Below, piece by piece: positions 5,849-13,377 of a DNA stretch of 20,308 nt (position 1 is the first letter of the stretch; each line of letters starts with the position of its first letter). The notes beneath the pieces are model-generated. The model did no database searches. It was not told the origin of the DNA and was given only the letters and a program-made list of their open reading frames with translations. The stretch comes from JAJFTV01 sp964426355 (GTDB lineage Bacteria > Chloroflexota > Anaerolineae > Anaerolineales > Anaerolineaceae). Where the stretch lies: assembly GCA_964426355.1 (NCBI GenBank), contig CAYRRA010000075.1, forward strand, positions 1-20,308, given 5' to 3'. Made by a program: the position numbers and the translations under genes.

Positions 5849-7593
5849 CAAGCGCCGGCTACGATGGAAGCATTCGAATTGATACAAAGATCGATGAAAA
5901 AGGGTTCAATACCGGCATTTCAAAGATGGGAAATGCGATCAAAGGAATTGGTAAAGCATTGGCTGTTACCGCTGTTGCAATTACGGCTGGTTTTCTTGCG
6001 ATTGTTGTTGCTGTTTTTGCTGTTGTTTCTGCTATTGGCGGGATTATAAAAAGCATCACAAACGCTGTTGATAAGGCAAGTACTTTTGGCATGAAGGTAG
6101 AGGGAGTAAAAGACAGCTTCGCAAAGCTGAAAGCATCTTTATACAACGCATTTACTCCTCTCATGACATTTGCGCTACCGCTCATTCAAAGAGTGGTAGA
6201 TTGGCTCTCCAGGATGCTGAACATCATCGCTATGTTTTTTGGTGCTCTGATGGGGCAAAAGGAGATTATGGTTGCAACCGCAAGCGCTGCTGAAAGTGCG
6301 GCTGATGCGACTGGTAAGACCGCAAAGAACACAAAGGATTCTGAGAAAGCCGCTAAGGGTGCGCTGGCTGCTTTTGACGAGATCAATGTTTTGCAGCAGA
6401 AGGATGAGAGCGAAGACTATGGCGGTGGCGGTGGTAGTGGAACGCAATTTTCGATGGTTCCGATCACGCAAGAAATACAAAGTTTTGTTGAGAACATAAA
6501 GAATTTCTTTGAGCCATTGAAACAACCTCTTTTGGATTTGTGGGATGCACTGAAAGAGCTATGGGAAGCAGCGAAAGTTGCACTTGCTCCGATCTTTGAA
6601 TGGGCAGGAGCTGAGGGGAAAACATTGCTTGAGTTTCTTCGTGATCTGGCTGTGGACGGTATTGAATGGCTTACAGAACGCATTAAAGAGCTTACGGAAT
6701 GGATTGAGGAAAACCCGGAAACGTTCAGGATACTTGCAATTGCGATTGGTGTAGTTGTGGCAATTTTACTGATTGCAAGTTCTACGATTTTACAAGTCAT
6801 CCTTGTGATTGGGCTTTTGATTGCTGCAATTGTGCTTCTGGTGAAACACTGGCCAGAAATTGCAGAAGCTGCAAAGAGCGTATGGACGACCGTTGAACAA
6901 ATTTGGTTCCTTGCAGGTTGGTGGTTCAAGACGAAAGTTATTGATCCTGTGGTGAGCTTTTTTACAAAAGCATGGGAAACGATATCTGGCTTGGCTACTT
7001 CTGCATGGAATACGATCTTGCAAACGCTTGTAATTGTTGGCTTCATGATAAAGACAAAGGTCATTGACCCGCTGGTCACTGCGTTTCAAACTGCCCTGGA
7101 TTGGATAAAGACCGCATTTACAACTATCTTTGAGGGGGTAAAGGGTATTGTGAAAAACGCCATCAATGCGATCATTGGGTTTATCAATAGCATGATTAGT
7201 GCCGTGACCAGCGGCGTTAATGCGATCATCGGCGGATTGAATAGCATCAGCATTACAGTACCTGAATGGGTTCCGCAGGTTGGCGGCATGTCTTGGGGAA
7301 TAAACTTACCGAGAATGTCAACGTACCAGATCCCAAAACTTGCGACCGGGGCGGTTATCCCTCCGAACAGTGAATTTCTGGCGGTGTTGGGTGACCAGCG
7401 AGCTGGAAGGAACATTGAAGCGCCTGAAGGTTTGATACGTCAGATCATCCAAGAGGAATTAGGAAGCATAAAAACAGACGTTGAGATCAAATTTGGCGGT
7501 TCTTTGGGTGCGCTGGTGCGAGAGCTAAAGCCGTACATTGACCGTGAGAATGTGAGAATTGGGGGAAGCTTAATCAAGGGAGGTATTGCGTGA
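5845..7593 (+). CDS. Tail tape measure protein
   Basis: 582 residues, SD AGAGGTG, start overlapping the Gp15 stop. N-terminus 'YDGSIRIDTKIDEKGFNTGI' followed by a glycine/alanine-rich helix is typical of tape measure proteins. Two hydrophobic clusters (about residues 40-70 and 295-333) could act in membrane passage of DNA. A Gly linker lies at 193-199. Aromatic-spaced helices follow, including a near repeat of KTKVIDP at 362-368 and 403-409 (period 41), and a C-terminal 'LATGAVIPPNSEFLAVLGDQ' with 'RNIEAPEGLIRQ', a motif common near the end of this family. Tape length sets tail length; at the usual 0.15 nm per residue this predicts a tail near 85-90 nm. No peptidase or lysozyme domain is visible. 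Confidence 0.93.
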   Translation: MTSAGYDGSIRIDTKIDEKGFNTGISKMGNAIKGIGKALAVTAVAITAGFLAIVVAVFAVVSAIGGIIKSITNAVDKASTFGMKVEGVKDSFAKLKASLYNAFTPLMTFALPLIQRVVDWLSRMLNIIAMFFGALMGQKEIMVATASAAESAADATGKTAKNTKDSEKAAKGALAAFDEINVLQQKDESEDYGGGGGSGTQFSMVPITQEIQSFVENIKNFFEPLKQPLLDLWDALKELWEAAKVALAPIFEWAGAEGKTLLEFLRDLAVDGIEWLTERIKELTEWIEENPETFRILAIAIGVVVAILLIASSTILQVILVIGLLIAAIVLLVKHWPEIAEAAKSVWTTVEQIWFLAGWWFKTKVIDPVVSFFTKAWETISGLATSAWNTILQTLVIVGFMIKTKVIDPLVTAFQTALDWIKTAFTTIFEGVKGIVKNAINAIIGFINSMISAVTSGVNAIIGGLNSISITVPEWVPQVGGMSWGINLPRMSTYQIPKLATGAVIPPNSEFLAVLGDQRAGRNIEAPEGLIRQIIQEELGSIKTDVEIKFGGSLGALVRELKPYIDRENVRIGGSLIKGGIA

Positions 7594-8375
7594 TTGGTAT
7601 CTACAAAATAACAAATCTGATTGATGGGAAATGTTATATCGGGCAAAGCGTAAACATAAAAAAAAGGTTTCGATCACACAGATCGAATGCTAAAAGTAAC
7701 CATAATGAATACTTGAGAAAATCTATCTCTAAGTACGGAATAGATAATTTTGCTTTTGAAGTGTTGAAGGAATGTAAGATTGAACAGTTGGACGATTATG
7801 AAAAAAAATATATTCTCCAATTTAATTCATTAGTTCCTAATGGATATAACATGGATAAAGGTGGTTGTGTTAGAAAAGAGATAGGCGAAGAGACAATAAA
7901 AAAGAGAAGGTTGGCAAGCTCTGGTGAGAGAAATCCAAACTATGGAAAACCTAAAAGTGATTCCTTCAAGCGTATTGTAGCAGAAGCGAGAAGTAAACCT
8001 ATCAATCAATATTCAATTAGCGGAAAATATCTAGCAACATATCCGAATGCGCGTTCTGTTCCAGGTTTTGAACAAAAATATAAAAATATTGGGTTGTGTT
8101 GCACAGGAAAAACAAATTCTGCTTATGGATATCAATGGCGTTTTTCTAAAGATATCTGCCAAGAAGATATACCATCCATAGAAGGTTCAAGGAAAAAAAA
8201 CAACACACCAATTTTGCAAATGAGCGTAGAAGGGAAGTTTATTGAAATATACTCTAATGCGAAAGAGGCGGGTCAAAAGACCGGTCTGAAATACAAATCA
8301 ATTATGGCTTGTTGCAAAGGAACAAGAAACAAAACAGGTGGTTTTTTGTGGAGGTATGCAGATGCTTGTGATTGA
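7590..8375 (+). CDS. Free-standing GIY-YIG homing endonuclease
   Basis: 261 residues, GTG start overlapping the tape measure stop (GTGA). GIY at residues 3-5 and YIG at 16-18 are followed by 'KKRFRSH' (conserved Arg), 'YEKKYI' (Glu 71, metal ligand) and 'NGYN' at 84-87, so the nuclease centre is complete. Residues 112-123 (GERNPNYGKPKS) match a NUMOD3 DNA-binding motif. Residues about 139-185 and 208-256 are two copies of a NUMOD1-like repeat (INQYS..GKYLATYPNA... and ILQMS..GKFIEIYSNA..., each ending near G..WR[FY]). Such enzymes cut a DNA site in related phages lacking the gene and so spread it. The gene is clearly richer in A+T than its neighbours (21 G+C in bases 7621-7680), a sign of recent acquisition. 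It separates two tail genes that are normally adjacent. Confidence 0.95.
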   Translation: MIGIYKITNLIDGKCYIGQSVNIKKRFRSHRSNAKSNHNEYLRKSISKYGIDNFAFEVLKECKIEQLDDYEKKYILQFNSLVPNGYNMDKGGCVRKEIGEETIKKRRLASSGERNPNYGKPKSDSFKRIVAEARSKPINQYSISGKYLATYPNARSVPGFEQKYKNIGLCCTGKTNSAYGYQWRFSKDICQEDIPSIEGSRKKNNTPILQMSVEGKFIEIYSNAKEAGQKTGLKYKSIMACCKGTRNKTGGFLWRYADACD

Positions 8376-8727
8376 TGGGGTGACTTATGATGTCCCTGTT
8401 CTTTCAATAAGAAGAAACGCCAATTTTTTGGATAAATTTGCCGAGCGCACGGCTGACGGCAAACTGCACAGAGAATTGATTGGGGTGTACTTCAATTATC
8501 AATTGCAGTTGGGAACGACAACCGACACGGACGAATACGCTGCGCTGTGGGCGAAGTTGACAGAGACCGAAGAATTTCATACCGTTACCGTACCTGATGA
8601 AAGCGGGGATTATACGTTTACGGCTTATTTCTCGAACGTTGGCGATGAGCTGCGAAAGGTGAAGGGCGAGAAGAATTACTGGAAGGGATTGACCGTGAAT
8701 TTCATTGCAAGGGAACCAGCAGCATGA
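8362..8727 (+). CDS. Small distal-tail/tail-tip protein
   Basis: 121 residues. In-frame ATGs lie at 8338, 8356 and 8362; GGAGG (8350-8354) is seven bases before 8362 but only one before 8356, so 8362 is chosen. It overlaps the endonuclease 3' end by 14 bases, and its SD lies inside that gene. The protein starts MLVIDGVTYDVPVLSIRRNA and has 'FAERTADGKLHRELIGVYFN' and 'YTFTAYFSNVGDELRKVKGE'. A short beta protein with an 'RTADG.L.RE.IG....' motif after the tape measure gene is typical of small distal-tail proteins of the DUF6711 kind. Family name is from memory and only moderately sure. Confidence 0.7.
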   Translation: MLVIDGVTYDVPVLSIRRNANFLDKFAERTADGKLHRELIGVYFNYQLQLGTTTDTDEYAALWAKLTETEEFHTVTVPDESGDYTFTAYFSNVGDELRKVKGEKNYWKGLTVNFIAREPAA

Positions 8728-10091
8728 GCACTTACCCGGTGATACAAATGACCATCGGAACAACCTTGATGGAGTTCTCTAACGAGCAGGTGATTGATGC
8801 CGTGATCGTTGAAGAAGTGAATGTGCTTGGAATTGAATTACCGGCGAGCGTGCTTGAGTTCAAGATCGTTCTGTACGATGAGAGCTTTTCGATGTTCTCC
8901 GGAGAGTATTACCAACAGTTGAAAAAGCGGCTTCCGGTTATGGCGTATGAGATGGTGAACGGGGAAAGCCAGTTTCTTGGACGTTTTTACCTGGACGAGT
9001 GGAAGAATACCAGCGAATATGAGTTTGAGTTCAGGGCGCTTGACCTGGTGGGCGTGTTGGGACTGCTTGATTATGACGGTGGCTTTTGGAGCACGGCTAC
9101 CAAGATGCCGGTGATATTGGCTCAGGTATTGAACCCGATCAGCGCTGCTTATACGCTTGATGCTGCTCTGGCTGATGTTGAGGTGAACGGTTGGATACCC
9201 CCGGGTAATTACCGTGAGGCTTTGCAGCAGATTTGTTTTGCGGCTGGAGCGACTGTTTCGACTGCGAGAAGCGAAAGGATTCTGATCACACCTGTTTACT
9301 TGCCAGAAGTTGTTTATGACATTCGGGTAAAGGATGAAATGCGAATGATGCAACAGGCGGTGAAATTAGAATCACCTGTTACGAGCATCGAATTGATTGC
9401 ACACAATTACACACAGGGAACCGAAGAAGAAGAGATATTTGACGAAGACCTTGAAGCGGGAAGCCATAAGATCGTTTTTGAGAAGCCGTATTACAACATC
9501 AGCGTAAACGGGCCGGGGTATACCCCATTCGTTCTTGCCACTGAGGGAGGCGATTATCTGACCACTGAGGGGGGGGATTACCTGGAGATTGGCGGCGAGT
9601 ATGTTTTTGGGTCGAACAGTCTTTACCTGGAATTGAGCAGCGCCGGGCACGTGACGATTACGGGGTATCCCTGGGTAGATAGCAAACGTGCGTTTACCTT
9701 CCGTGAAACGGGGATACTCTCTTCTGAGAATAACAACCCGATCAAGATTGAAAGTGCAACAATGATTGGCATGGCAAATGCTCAGACTGTTCTTGACCGA
9801 CTGCGGGATTTTTACCGCCAGCGGTACACGCAGGATATAACGCTTTTGCCATCGGAGGTAAAAGCGGGTGAAGTTATTTTGACAAATGTTTTTTATGGAA
9901 ATTTACTACTTGCGACCGTGCACAAGATGGATTTGAACCTGACCGGTGGTTTTATTGCAAAGACATCGATCAGGGGGATTAGCCCAGAATATGTACCACC
10001 AGCGGAAGAGCCAACAAGACGACCGAGAACGGGCGTTGCGGTTTGTGGCGCTGAAATGATAAGGCAAAATATGTTCAGGCAGTACGATTGA
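8724..10091 (+). CDS. Baseplate hub / tail-tip structural protein
   Basis: 455 residues, start overlapping the previous stop (ATGA). The order resembles phage hub proteins: a beta N-terminus ('VIDAVIVEEVNVLGIELPAS' and 'EFKIVLYDESFSMF'), then 'GRFYLDEWKNTSEYEFEFRA' with 'LDLVGVLG', a 'YREALQQICFAAGATVSTAR' segment, and a C-terminal 'NAQTVLDRLRDFYRQRYTQD' followed by beta strands. The 'F.G.FY....S...Y.F...D..G.L' run is common in hub domains that ring the tail tip. An insert at about residues 272-286 has tandem 'TEGGDYL' repeats, encoded partly by a run of eight G (9569-9576). No peptidase or cell wall hydrolase motif is seen. Confidence 0.75.
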   Translation: MSTYPVIQMTIGTTLMEFSNEQVIDAVIVEEVNVLGIELPASVLEFKIVLYDESFSMFSGEYYQQLKKRLPVMAYEMVNGESQFLGRFYLDEWKNTSEYEFEFRALDLVGVLGLLDYDGGFWSTATKMPVILAQVLNPISAAYTLDAALADVEVNGWIPPGNYREALQQICFAAGATVSTARSERILITPVYLPEVVYDIRVKDEMRMMQQAVKLESPVTSIELIAHNYTQGTEEEEIFDEDLEAGSHKIVFEKPYYNISVNGPGYTPFVLATEGGDYLTTEGGDYLEIGGEYVFGSNSLYLELSSAGHVTITGYPWVDSKRAFTFRETGILSSENNNPIKIESATMIGMANAQTVLDRLRDFYRQRYTQDITLLPSEVKAGEVILTNVFYGNLLLATVHKMDLNLTGGFIAKTSIRGISPEYVPPAEEPTRRPRTGVAVCGAEMIRQNMFRQYD

Positions 10092-10105
10092 AAGGATTGA
10101 AATGA
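10090..10105 (+). repeat. Start-associated leader GAAAGGATTGAAATGA (late-operon copy)
   Basis: Sixteen bases that carry the SD (AAAGG) and the ATG (10102) of the fibre gene. The same 16 bases occur on the other strand at 15225-15210 at the start of an unrelated early gene. An SD with ATG would match only in part by chance, so the full identity is notable. Confidence 0.6.
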
Positions 10106-10791
10106 GTGAATTAGTACCTATTTCTGGTTTAGGAGAGCTTGCGGAGGTTCCATCCGCTGATGATTGGGCGGTGATTGTTGATATTTCGGAGCCTTTCGAC
10201 ATCGACAAGACGAAGAAAATAAAGATATCCAACCTGGTGAACCTGGTTGCTCAGACGGCTGTACAGGCGATTGTAAGCGGGCAGGCTGCGGGAGATATTT
10301 TTTATGCTTCTTCCGGTACGGCTCTGGCCAGGCTTGCGAAGGGAACGGCGAAACAAGCGCTGGTAATGAATGCGGGCGCTACGGCTCCTGAATGGGCGAG
10401 TGCAAAGGGTTTGGCAGATATCCAGATTGCGCATTCGACCAGTGAGAAAAGCTATGCTTCTTCTTGGGAAGATCACCCTGGTTTGACGGTGACACTGACC
10501 CTACCAGCGACCAGCACGGTGGTTTTGATTGCGGTTGTGACCGGATATGTGAACACGACTTCGGCGGGTTATGCGATCAGGCTGCGGGGCGTGATTGACG
10601 GTACAGCGGATTCTGCAGATGCGCAGTATAACGGTTCGGCTAACCCGGTAAGAAATGAAGCGATGCCTTATATCTGGTATCGAACCGGCATAGCATCGGG
10701 GAGCAGGATTGCAAAACTTCAATGCCAGGGTGGAAGCCCGGCGAGTTATATCACCAATGGGCGAATTATCGCCCTGGCGTTCACGGAGTAA
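10102..10791 (+). CDS. Tail fibre / receptor-binding-type structural protein
   Basis: 229 residues, SD AAAGGA six bases before the ATG. N-terminal 'PISGLGELAEVPSADDWAVI' with 'VDISEP' followed by 'TKKIKISNLV' is the common phage fibre attachment module ('...LP..DD.lpV.D.s.....TKKITVGNL'). Then comes 'GDIFYASSGTALARLAKGTA' and 'QALVMNAGATAPEWAS', a motif seen in many environmental phage fibre proteins. The remaining about 110 residues are beta-rich ('TVTLTLPATSTVVLIAVVTG', 'AIRLRGVIDGTADSA') and may be the host-recognition or exposed part. Fibre function is inferred from these motifs and from its place after the hub. Confidence 0.75.
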   Translation: MSELVPISGLGELAEVPSADDWAVIVDISEPFDIDKTKKIKISNLVNLVAQTAVQAIVSGQAAGDIFYASSGTALARLAKGTAKQALVMNAGATAPEWASAKGLADIQIAHSTSEKSYASSWEDHPGLTVTLTLPATSTVVLIAVVTGYVNTTSAGYAIRLRGVIDGTADSADAQYNGSANPVRNEAMPYIWYRTGIASGSRIAKLQCQGGSPASYITNGRIIALAFTE

Positions 10792-10796
10792 AAAAG

Positions 10797-12152
10797 ATGG
10801 CTGATAAACTGTACACACCGAATGAATGGACTGATGAAGTTCTGGCAAGTGACGCTCTGTATAACATCTTGCAGTCTGACGATACACCAATTCATGAAGA
10901 GGTGAAGATTGAGTTGGATACCGAAGTGGGCACGGCTGGAACAGCAGTGAACGCTGAGCGCATGAATAACATTGAAGATGGAATCGATGCGCTTGATGAT
11001 TTGCTGGTTGAGATGCAGAGCAAGATCAAACTCGATGCGGCTACTGAGCTGACCATTTCCGGCGGTTCTATTACGATTACCCAGAGCATACATAAGTTGC
11101 AGCCTCAAAGTGGCACAGAAGATGACCTGGATACTATCGCTGGGATTGCAGCCGGTGACCTGGTGATTTTGTATTGCTCCGACCCTGGCACGGATACGAT
11201 CACGATCAAGCACGGCACGGGGAATATCTCCTGCATCGGCGAGGCTGATCTGGAGCTTTCTGAGGGCGGTGTGCTGCTGTACTCGGATGGCACGACGGTT
11301 TATGCGATTGGCGGTGGTGGGGGTGGGGGTGTGAGCGTGTACGGCGTTTGCGATGGCCGGATGACACTTACCACCGGTGTGCCGTATACCGCTTCCGATG
11401 TGGAGGGGGTGACAGATATTTACTTCACGCCTTATCACGGAAATCAGATCGGGTTGTATGATGGGGCAGAGTGGCAGGTGGTCACGTTTACCGAAAAAAC
11501 ACTGGATATCTCTGCTGCGACCGCAAGCAAACCCTACGACCTGTTTGGGTATCTTGACAGCGGCACGCTGGCGCTGGAAAGCCTGGTATGGACGGATGGA
11601 TCCACACGGGCAACTGCGCTGACTACGCAGGACGGTGTTTTGGTGAAAAGCGGTGACCCGACCCGGCGTTATCTGGGGTCCTTTTATGTGAACGGTGATG
11701 GGGAAACGAATGATGCAGACCACTCCCGGCTTATCCAAAACTATTACCACAAGCGCAAGAAAAACATCAAAACCGTGCAGGCGACTGCACACAGCTACAC
11801 AACCGCTACCACGCGGGCATGGAACGCAAACACAACCGTTGGTGAGGCTCGGCTTGAGGTGATGGTTGGGGTGATCGAGGAGACCATCTTCGCTATTATC
11901 GGGGCACGGATCGTCACGGCGGCAAATTCATCGGCTGTGGTAAGCATTGGGTTGAACGCGACGGGCGCTATGAGTTTGACTGCGCCTATCCGGTTGGTGG
12001 CAGTTGTTGATGCGGGTGAGACGTGGGAAGCTGCGCAGTCTGATGAGCTTGTGCCAGCGCTGGGGTATAACTACCTAAATATTGTTGAGCAGGGGAATGC
12101 GAATAGCCACACCTACAACCGGGCGTATATCATGGGTAGTGTGTGGTGTTAG
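10797..12152 (+). CDS. Second tail fibre / lower baseplate protein
   Basis: 451 residues from ATG 10797. GGAG (10785-10788) is eight bases upstream, whereas the frame's earlier ATG at 10722 lies well inside the previous gene. The N-terminus has 'GTAGTAVNAERMNNIEDGID', the usual phage fibre 'GT.vNAe.mN.iE.gi' helix that precedes trimeric stalks. A beta-rich middle ('GDLVILYCSDPGTDTITIKH') ends with seven glycines in a row, a likely flexible hinge. Then comes 'DIYFTPYHGNQIGLYDGAEW' and 'RRYLGSFYVNGDGETNDADH' followed by 'LIQNYYHKRKK', a sequence type common in phage structural proteins of environmental samples, and a beta-rich C-terminal head. Probably contacts the host surface together with the preceding protein. 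Confidence 0.75.
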   Translation: MADKLYTPNEWTDEVLASDALYNILQSDDTPIHEEVKIELDTEVGTAGTAVNAERMNNIEDGIDALDDLLVEMQSKIKLDAATELTISGGSITITQSIHKLQPQSGTEDDLDTIAGIAAGDLVILYCSDPGTDTITIKHGTGNISCIGEADLELSEGGVLLYSDGTTVYAIGGGGGGGVSVYGVCDGRMTLTTGVPYTASDVEGVTDIYFTPYHGNQIGLYDGAEWQVVTFTEKTLDISAATASKPYDLFGYLDSGTLALESLVWTDGSTRATALTTQDGVLVKSGDPTRRYLGSFYVNGDGETNDADHSRLIQNYYHKRKKNIKTVQATAHSYTTATTRAWNANTTVGEARLEVMVGVIEETIFAIIGARIVTAANSSAVVSIGLNATGAMSLTAPIRLVAVVDAGETWEAAQSDELVPALGYNYLNIVEQGNANSHTYNRAYIMGSVWC

Positions 12153-12160
12153 GAGGAGCG

Positions 12161-12418
12161 ATGGAGATCAACGTACAAAAACTGACAAAAGAGCTGCAAG
12201 CGGCGGGGATTGAGATCGGCGGTTGCAGTGAGAGCGGGGTTGTATGGGGGCCTGATGGGACGAGTGAGATACAGGATAGGGAGGATGTGCGGGCTATGAT
12301 GACTGCACACAACCCGGAGGAAGAAGCAAAGCAGAAGACTACCGAAGAAAAACTGACTGAGCTTGTTGATGAATTGGAAAAAACAGGTGTTTTGCAAAAG
12401 AAGATTGCACAGAAATAG
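12161..12418 (+). CDS. Small protein at the end of the late operon (85 aa)
   Basis: AGGAGG directly before ATG 12161 decides the start over the in-frame ATG at 12143. The first half (INVQKLTKELQAAGIEIGG...GPDGTSEIQDREDVRAMM) looks like small phage proteins placed after fibre genes, with a 'G......DGT..I....V...M..H.P' pattern. The second half is strongly charged and helical (EEEAKQKTTEEKLTELVDEL) and could form a coiled coil. Function unknown; a fibre-associated or chaperone role would fit its place but has no direct support. Its stop codon is separated by one base from the stop of the convergent operon. Confidence 0.7.
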   Translation: MEINVQKLTKELQAAGIEIGGCSESGVVWGPDGTSEIQDREDVRAMMTAHNPEEEAKQKTTEEKLTELVDELEKTGVLQKKIAQK

Positions 12419-12419
12419 G

Positions 12420-12683
12420 TTATCTTCTTTTTCCGGCTGACGCCCAAGACTGCCAGGTATCGCAGTGGGAGCAATAGACGTCTCCGCTAGTGAAGCGCCC
12501 ATTGATGCGGCGGTTTTCCAGCGAGTTACGGAAGCCCTGGGAAGGATATGCGTACATAAACAGGTAAAGCACACCTTGAAAGTGTGCTTTATATCCTAGT
12601 ATGGAGCCACAGCATTTGCAGGTGAAGTAACCTTCAGGCGCTGGGCGTTCTAGCTTTTCTTCCAGGCTAAAATCCAATATCAT
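12420..12683 (-). CDS. Zinc-ribbon-like small protein (87 aa)
   Basis: Last gene of the minus-strand operon. The frame is open further upstream to an ATG at 12791, but that would overlap the preceding gene heavily. ATG 12683 follows AAGAAGAGG and overlaps the preceding stop by only 17 bases, so I take 12683. Two cysteine pairs (CKCC at about residue 22 and CSHC near residue 72) could bind one zinc. Between them is 'YKAHFQGVLYLFMYAYPSQG', an aromatic segment. It resembles small phage zinc-ribbon proteins of unknown job. A symmetrical hairpin (12564-12592) lies within it. Confidence 0.65.
   Translation of the reverse strand: MILDFSLEEKLERPAPEGYFTCKCCGSILGYKAHFQGVLYLFMYAYPSQGFRNSLENRRINGRFTSGDVYCSHCDTWQSWASAGKRR
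12564..12592. terminator. Symmetrical hairpin, candidate bidirectional terminator
   Basis: AAAGCACAC (12566-12574) and GTGTGCTTT (12582-12590) pair perfectly over nine bases around a seven-base loop; T12565-A12591 and a G-T pair extend it. A-rich and T-rich flanks make it terminator-like on both strands, but only three T follow the GC part. It lies about 150 bases beyond the last plus-strand stop and inside the last minus-strand gene. Confidence 0.4.
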
Positions 12684-12972
12684 CCTCTTCTTGGTATTGT
12701 GATCTTTCTGATAACTGCGGAAGGTTGAGTTTATATTCCTGAATGGGTTTGACTTGCAAGCCTTTAACAGCTGCCATGCAGGTAGCCTCATCCGTTGGGG
12801 TTATGGCGTAAATTGCGCCGGATCCGTAGAATTTTGTAAATGCGGGGCGCTCATCGGTTGCTGGGACATCGACACGGACGAAAGATTGACCGCCGATCTG
12901 TTGTTCTGTGACCAGGCCGGCGATGATCTGATGCCCGAATAGTTCGACAATGCAATGTTGCTCAAAGCTCAT
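12667..12972 (-). CDS. Conserved hypothetical phage protein (101 aa)
   Basis: GAGAGGTGA just before ATG 12972 is a good SD. The protein begins SFEQHCIVELFGHQIIAGLV and continues 'GGQSFVRVDVPATDERPAFT' and 'KFYGSGAIYAITPTDEATCM'. I recall this 'VELFGHQ.iAG.V.E..iGG.sFvRvDVP....pafTk..G.gAIYa.tP..E' pattern as common in phages and metagenome contigs, always without a known function. It is probably an all-beta fold with a short, polar C-terminal tail. Position in the early operon between small membrane proteins and a zinc-ribbon protein gives no clear hint. Confidence 0.8.
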   Translation of the reverse strand: MSFEQHCIVELFGHQIIAGLVTEQQIGGQSFVRVDVPATDERPAFTKFYGSGAIYAITPTDEATCMAAVKGLQVKPIQEYKLNLPQLSERSQYQEEDDIGF

Positions 12973-12975
12973 TTT

Positions 12976-13074
12976 TCACCTCTCGAATAATTGGATGATT
13001 GATTTGACGGCCATGCCAATGAGCATGACCACGACAAAGACTGCTTTCACCCATGCGGTAGCGTTTTTACTCAT
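12976..13074 (-). CDS. Single-pass membrane microprotein (32 aa)
   Basis: Short frame that fills the gap between the genes starting at 12972 and 13270: it overlaps the latter's stop by eight bases and ends three bases before the next ATG. The sequence has a polar start (MSKNATAWVK), a hydrophobic core AVFVVVMLIGMAVKSII of about 17 residues and a charged end (QLFER). This is compatible with one membrane helix. No clear SD is seen, so translation would depend on coupling. Too short for a family call; holin-like or accessory roles are possible but unsupported. Confidence 0.5.
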   Translation of the reverse strand: MSKNATAWVKAVFVVVMLIGMAVKSIIQLFER

Positions 13075-13270
13075 GGTTTTTTTGCCAACGGTCTATCTCG
13101 TCTTGGGTGTTGCAACCCATACAGTAGTAACACTCATGATTTGCACGCTCGATTTCTTTGTGGTGGATGTAGTCATACGACCAAAACACAGCGTCTGCCC
13201 AACACCAGCGGCGGCGAATGAATGGGATTTTCCACAGTAAACGAATGAGTATCCAGCGGAGTTTTATCAT
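13067..13270 (-). CDS. Small basic/aromatic protein with CxxCxxC motif (67 aa)
   Basis: AGGAGG seven bases before ATG 13270, start overlapping the previous stop (ATGA). The N-terminal 24 residues (IKLRWILIRLLWKIPFIRRR) are hydrophobic and strongly basic, like a membrane-associating helix. The C-terminal half has 'HHKEIERANHECYYCMGCNT' with C-x-x-C-x-x-C, likely a metal-binding site. I do not recognise the family with confidence. It lies between two membrane microprotein genes, forming a small membrane-linked group. Confidence 0.65.
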   Translation of the reverse strand: MIKLRWILIRLLWKIPFIRRRWCWADAVFWSYDYIHHKEIERANHECYYCMGCNTQDEIDRWQKNHE

Positions 13271-13377
13271 TTCTGCCTCCTATGCCTTGCATCCGGCGGC
13301 GTGAAAGCAAAGCATGCCAGAAGGAAGATGAAACCCAAAGCGCACAACAGCACTGCAAGGATGACGATGGCGATCAT
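13267..13377 (-). CDS. Single-pass membrane microprotein (36 aa)
   Basis: Starts at ATG 13377 behind a perfect GGAGG in the repeated leader; overlaps the preceding and following genes by ATGA at both ends. Residues 1-23 (MIAIVILAVLLCALGFIFLL plus ACF) form a clear membrane helix, followed by a basic tail (PPDARHRRQK). By the positive-inside rule the tail would be cytoplasmic. The arrangement would fit a small holin- or antiholin-like protein or a membrane anchor, but no family signature is visible. Confidence 0.65.
   Translation of the reverse strand: MIAIVILAVLLCALGFIFLLACFAFTPPDARHRRQK

Noticed and set aside
6417..7079. Minus-strand open frame (220 codons) inside the tape measure gene
   Set aside because: Serine/threonine-rich shadow of a clear tape measure protein; no SD or coupled neighbour on that strand.
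11311..11332. G-rich stretch in the second fibre gene as a phase-variation tract or G-quadruplex
   Set aside because: The G runs are broken by T into units of five or fewer and encode a glycine hinge, which is common in fibres; no further sign of switching.
10746..11792. Long minus-strand open frame (348 codons) opposite the second fibre gene
   Set aside because: The opposite plus-strand frame has SD, domain patterns and operon fit. The antisense product is rich in scattered His, Arg, Cys and Ile without recognisable domains, as expected for a shadow.
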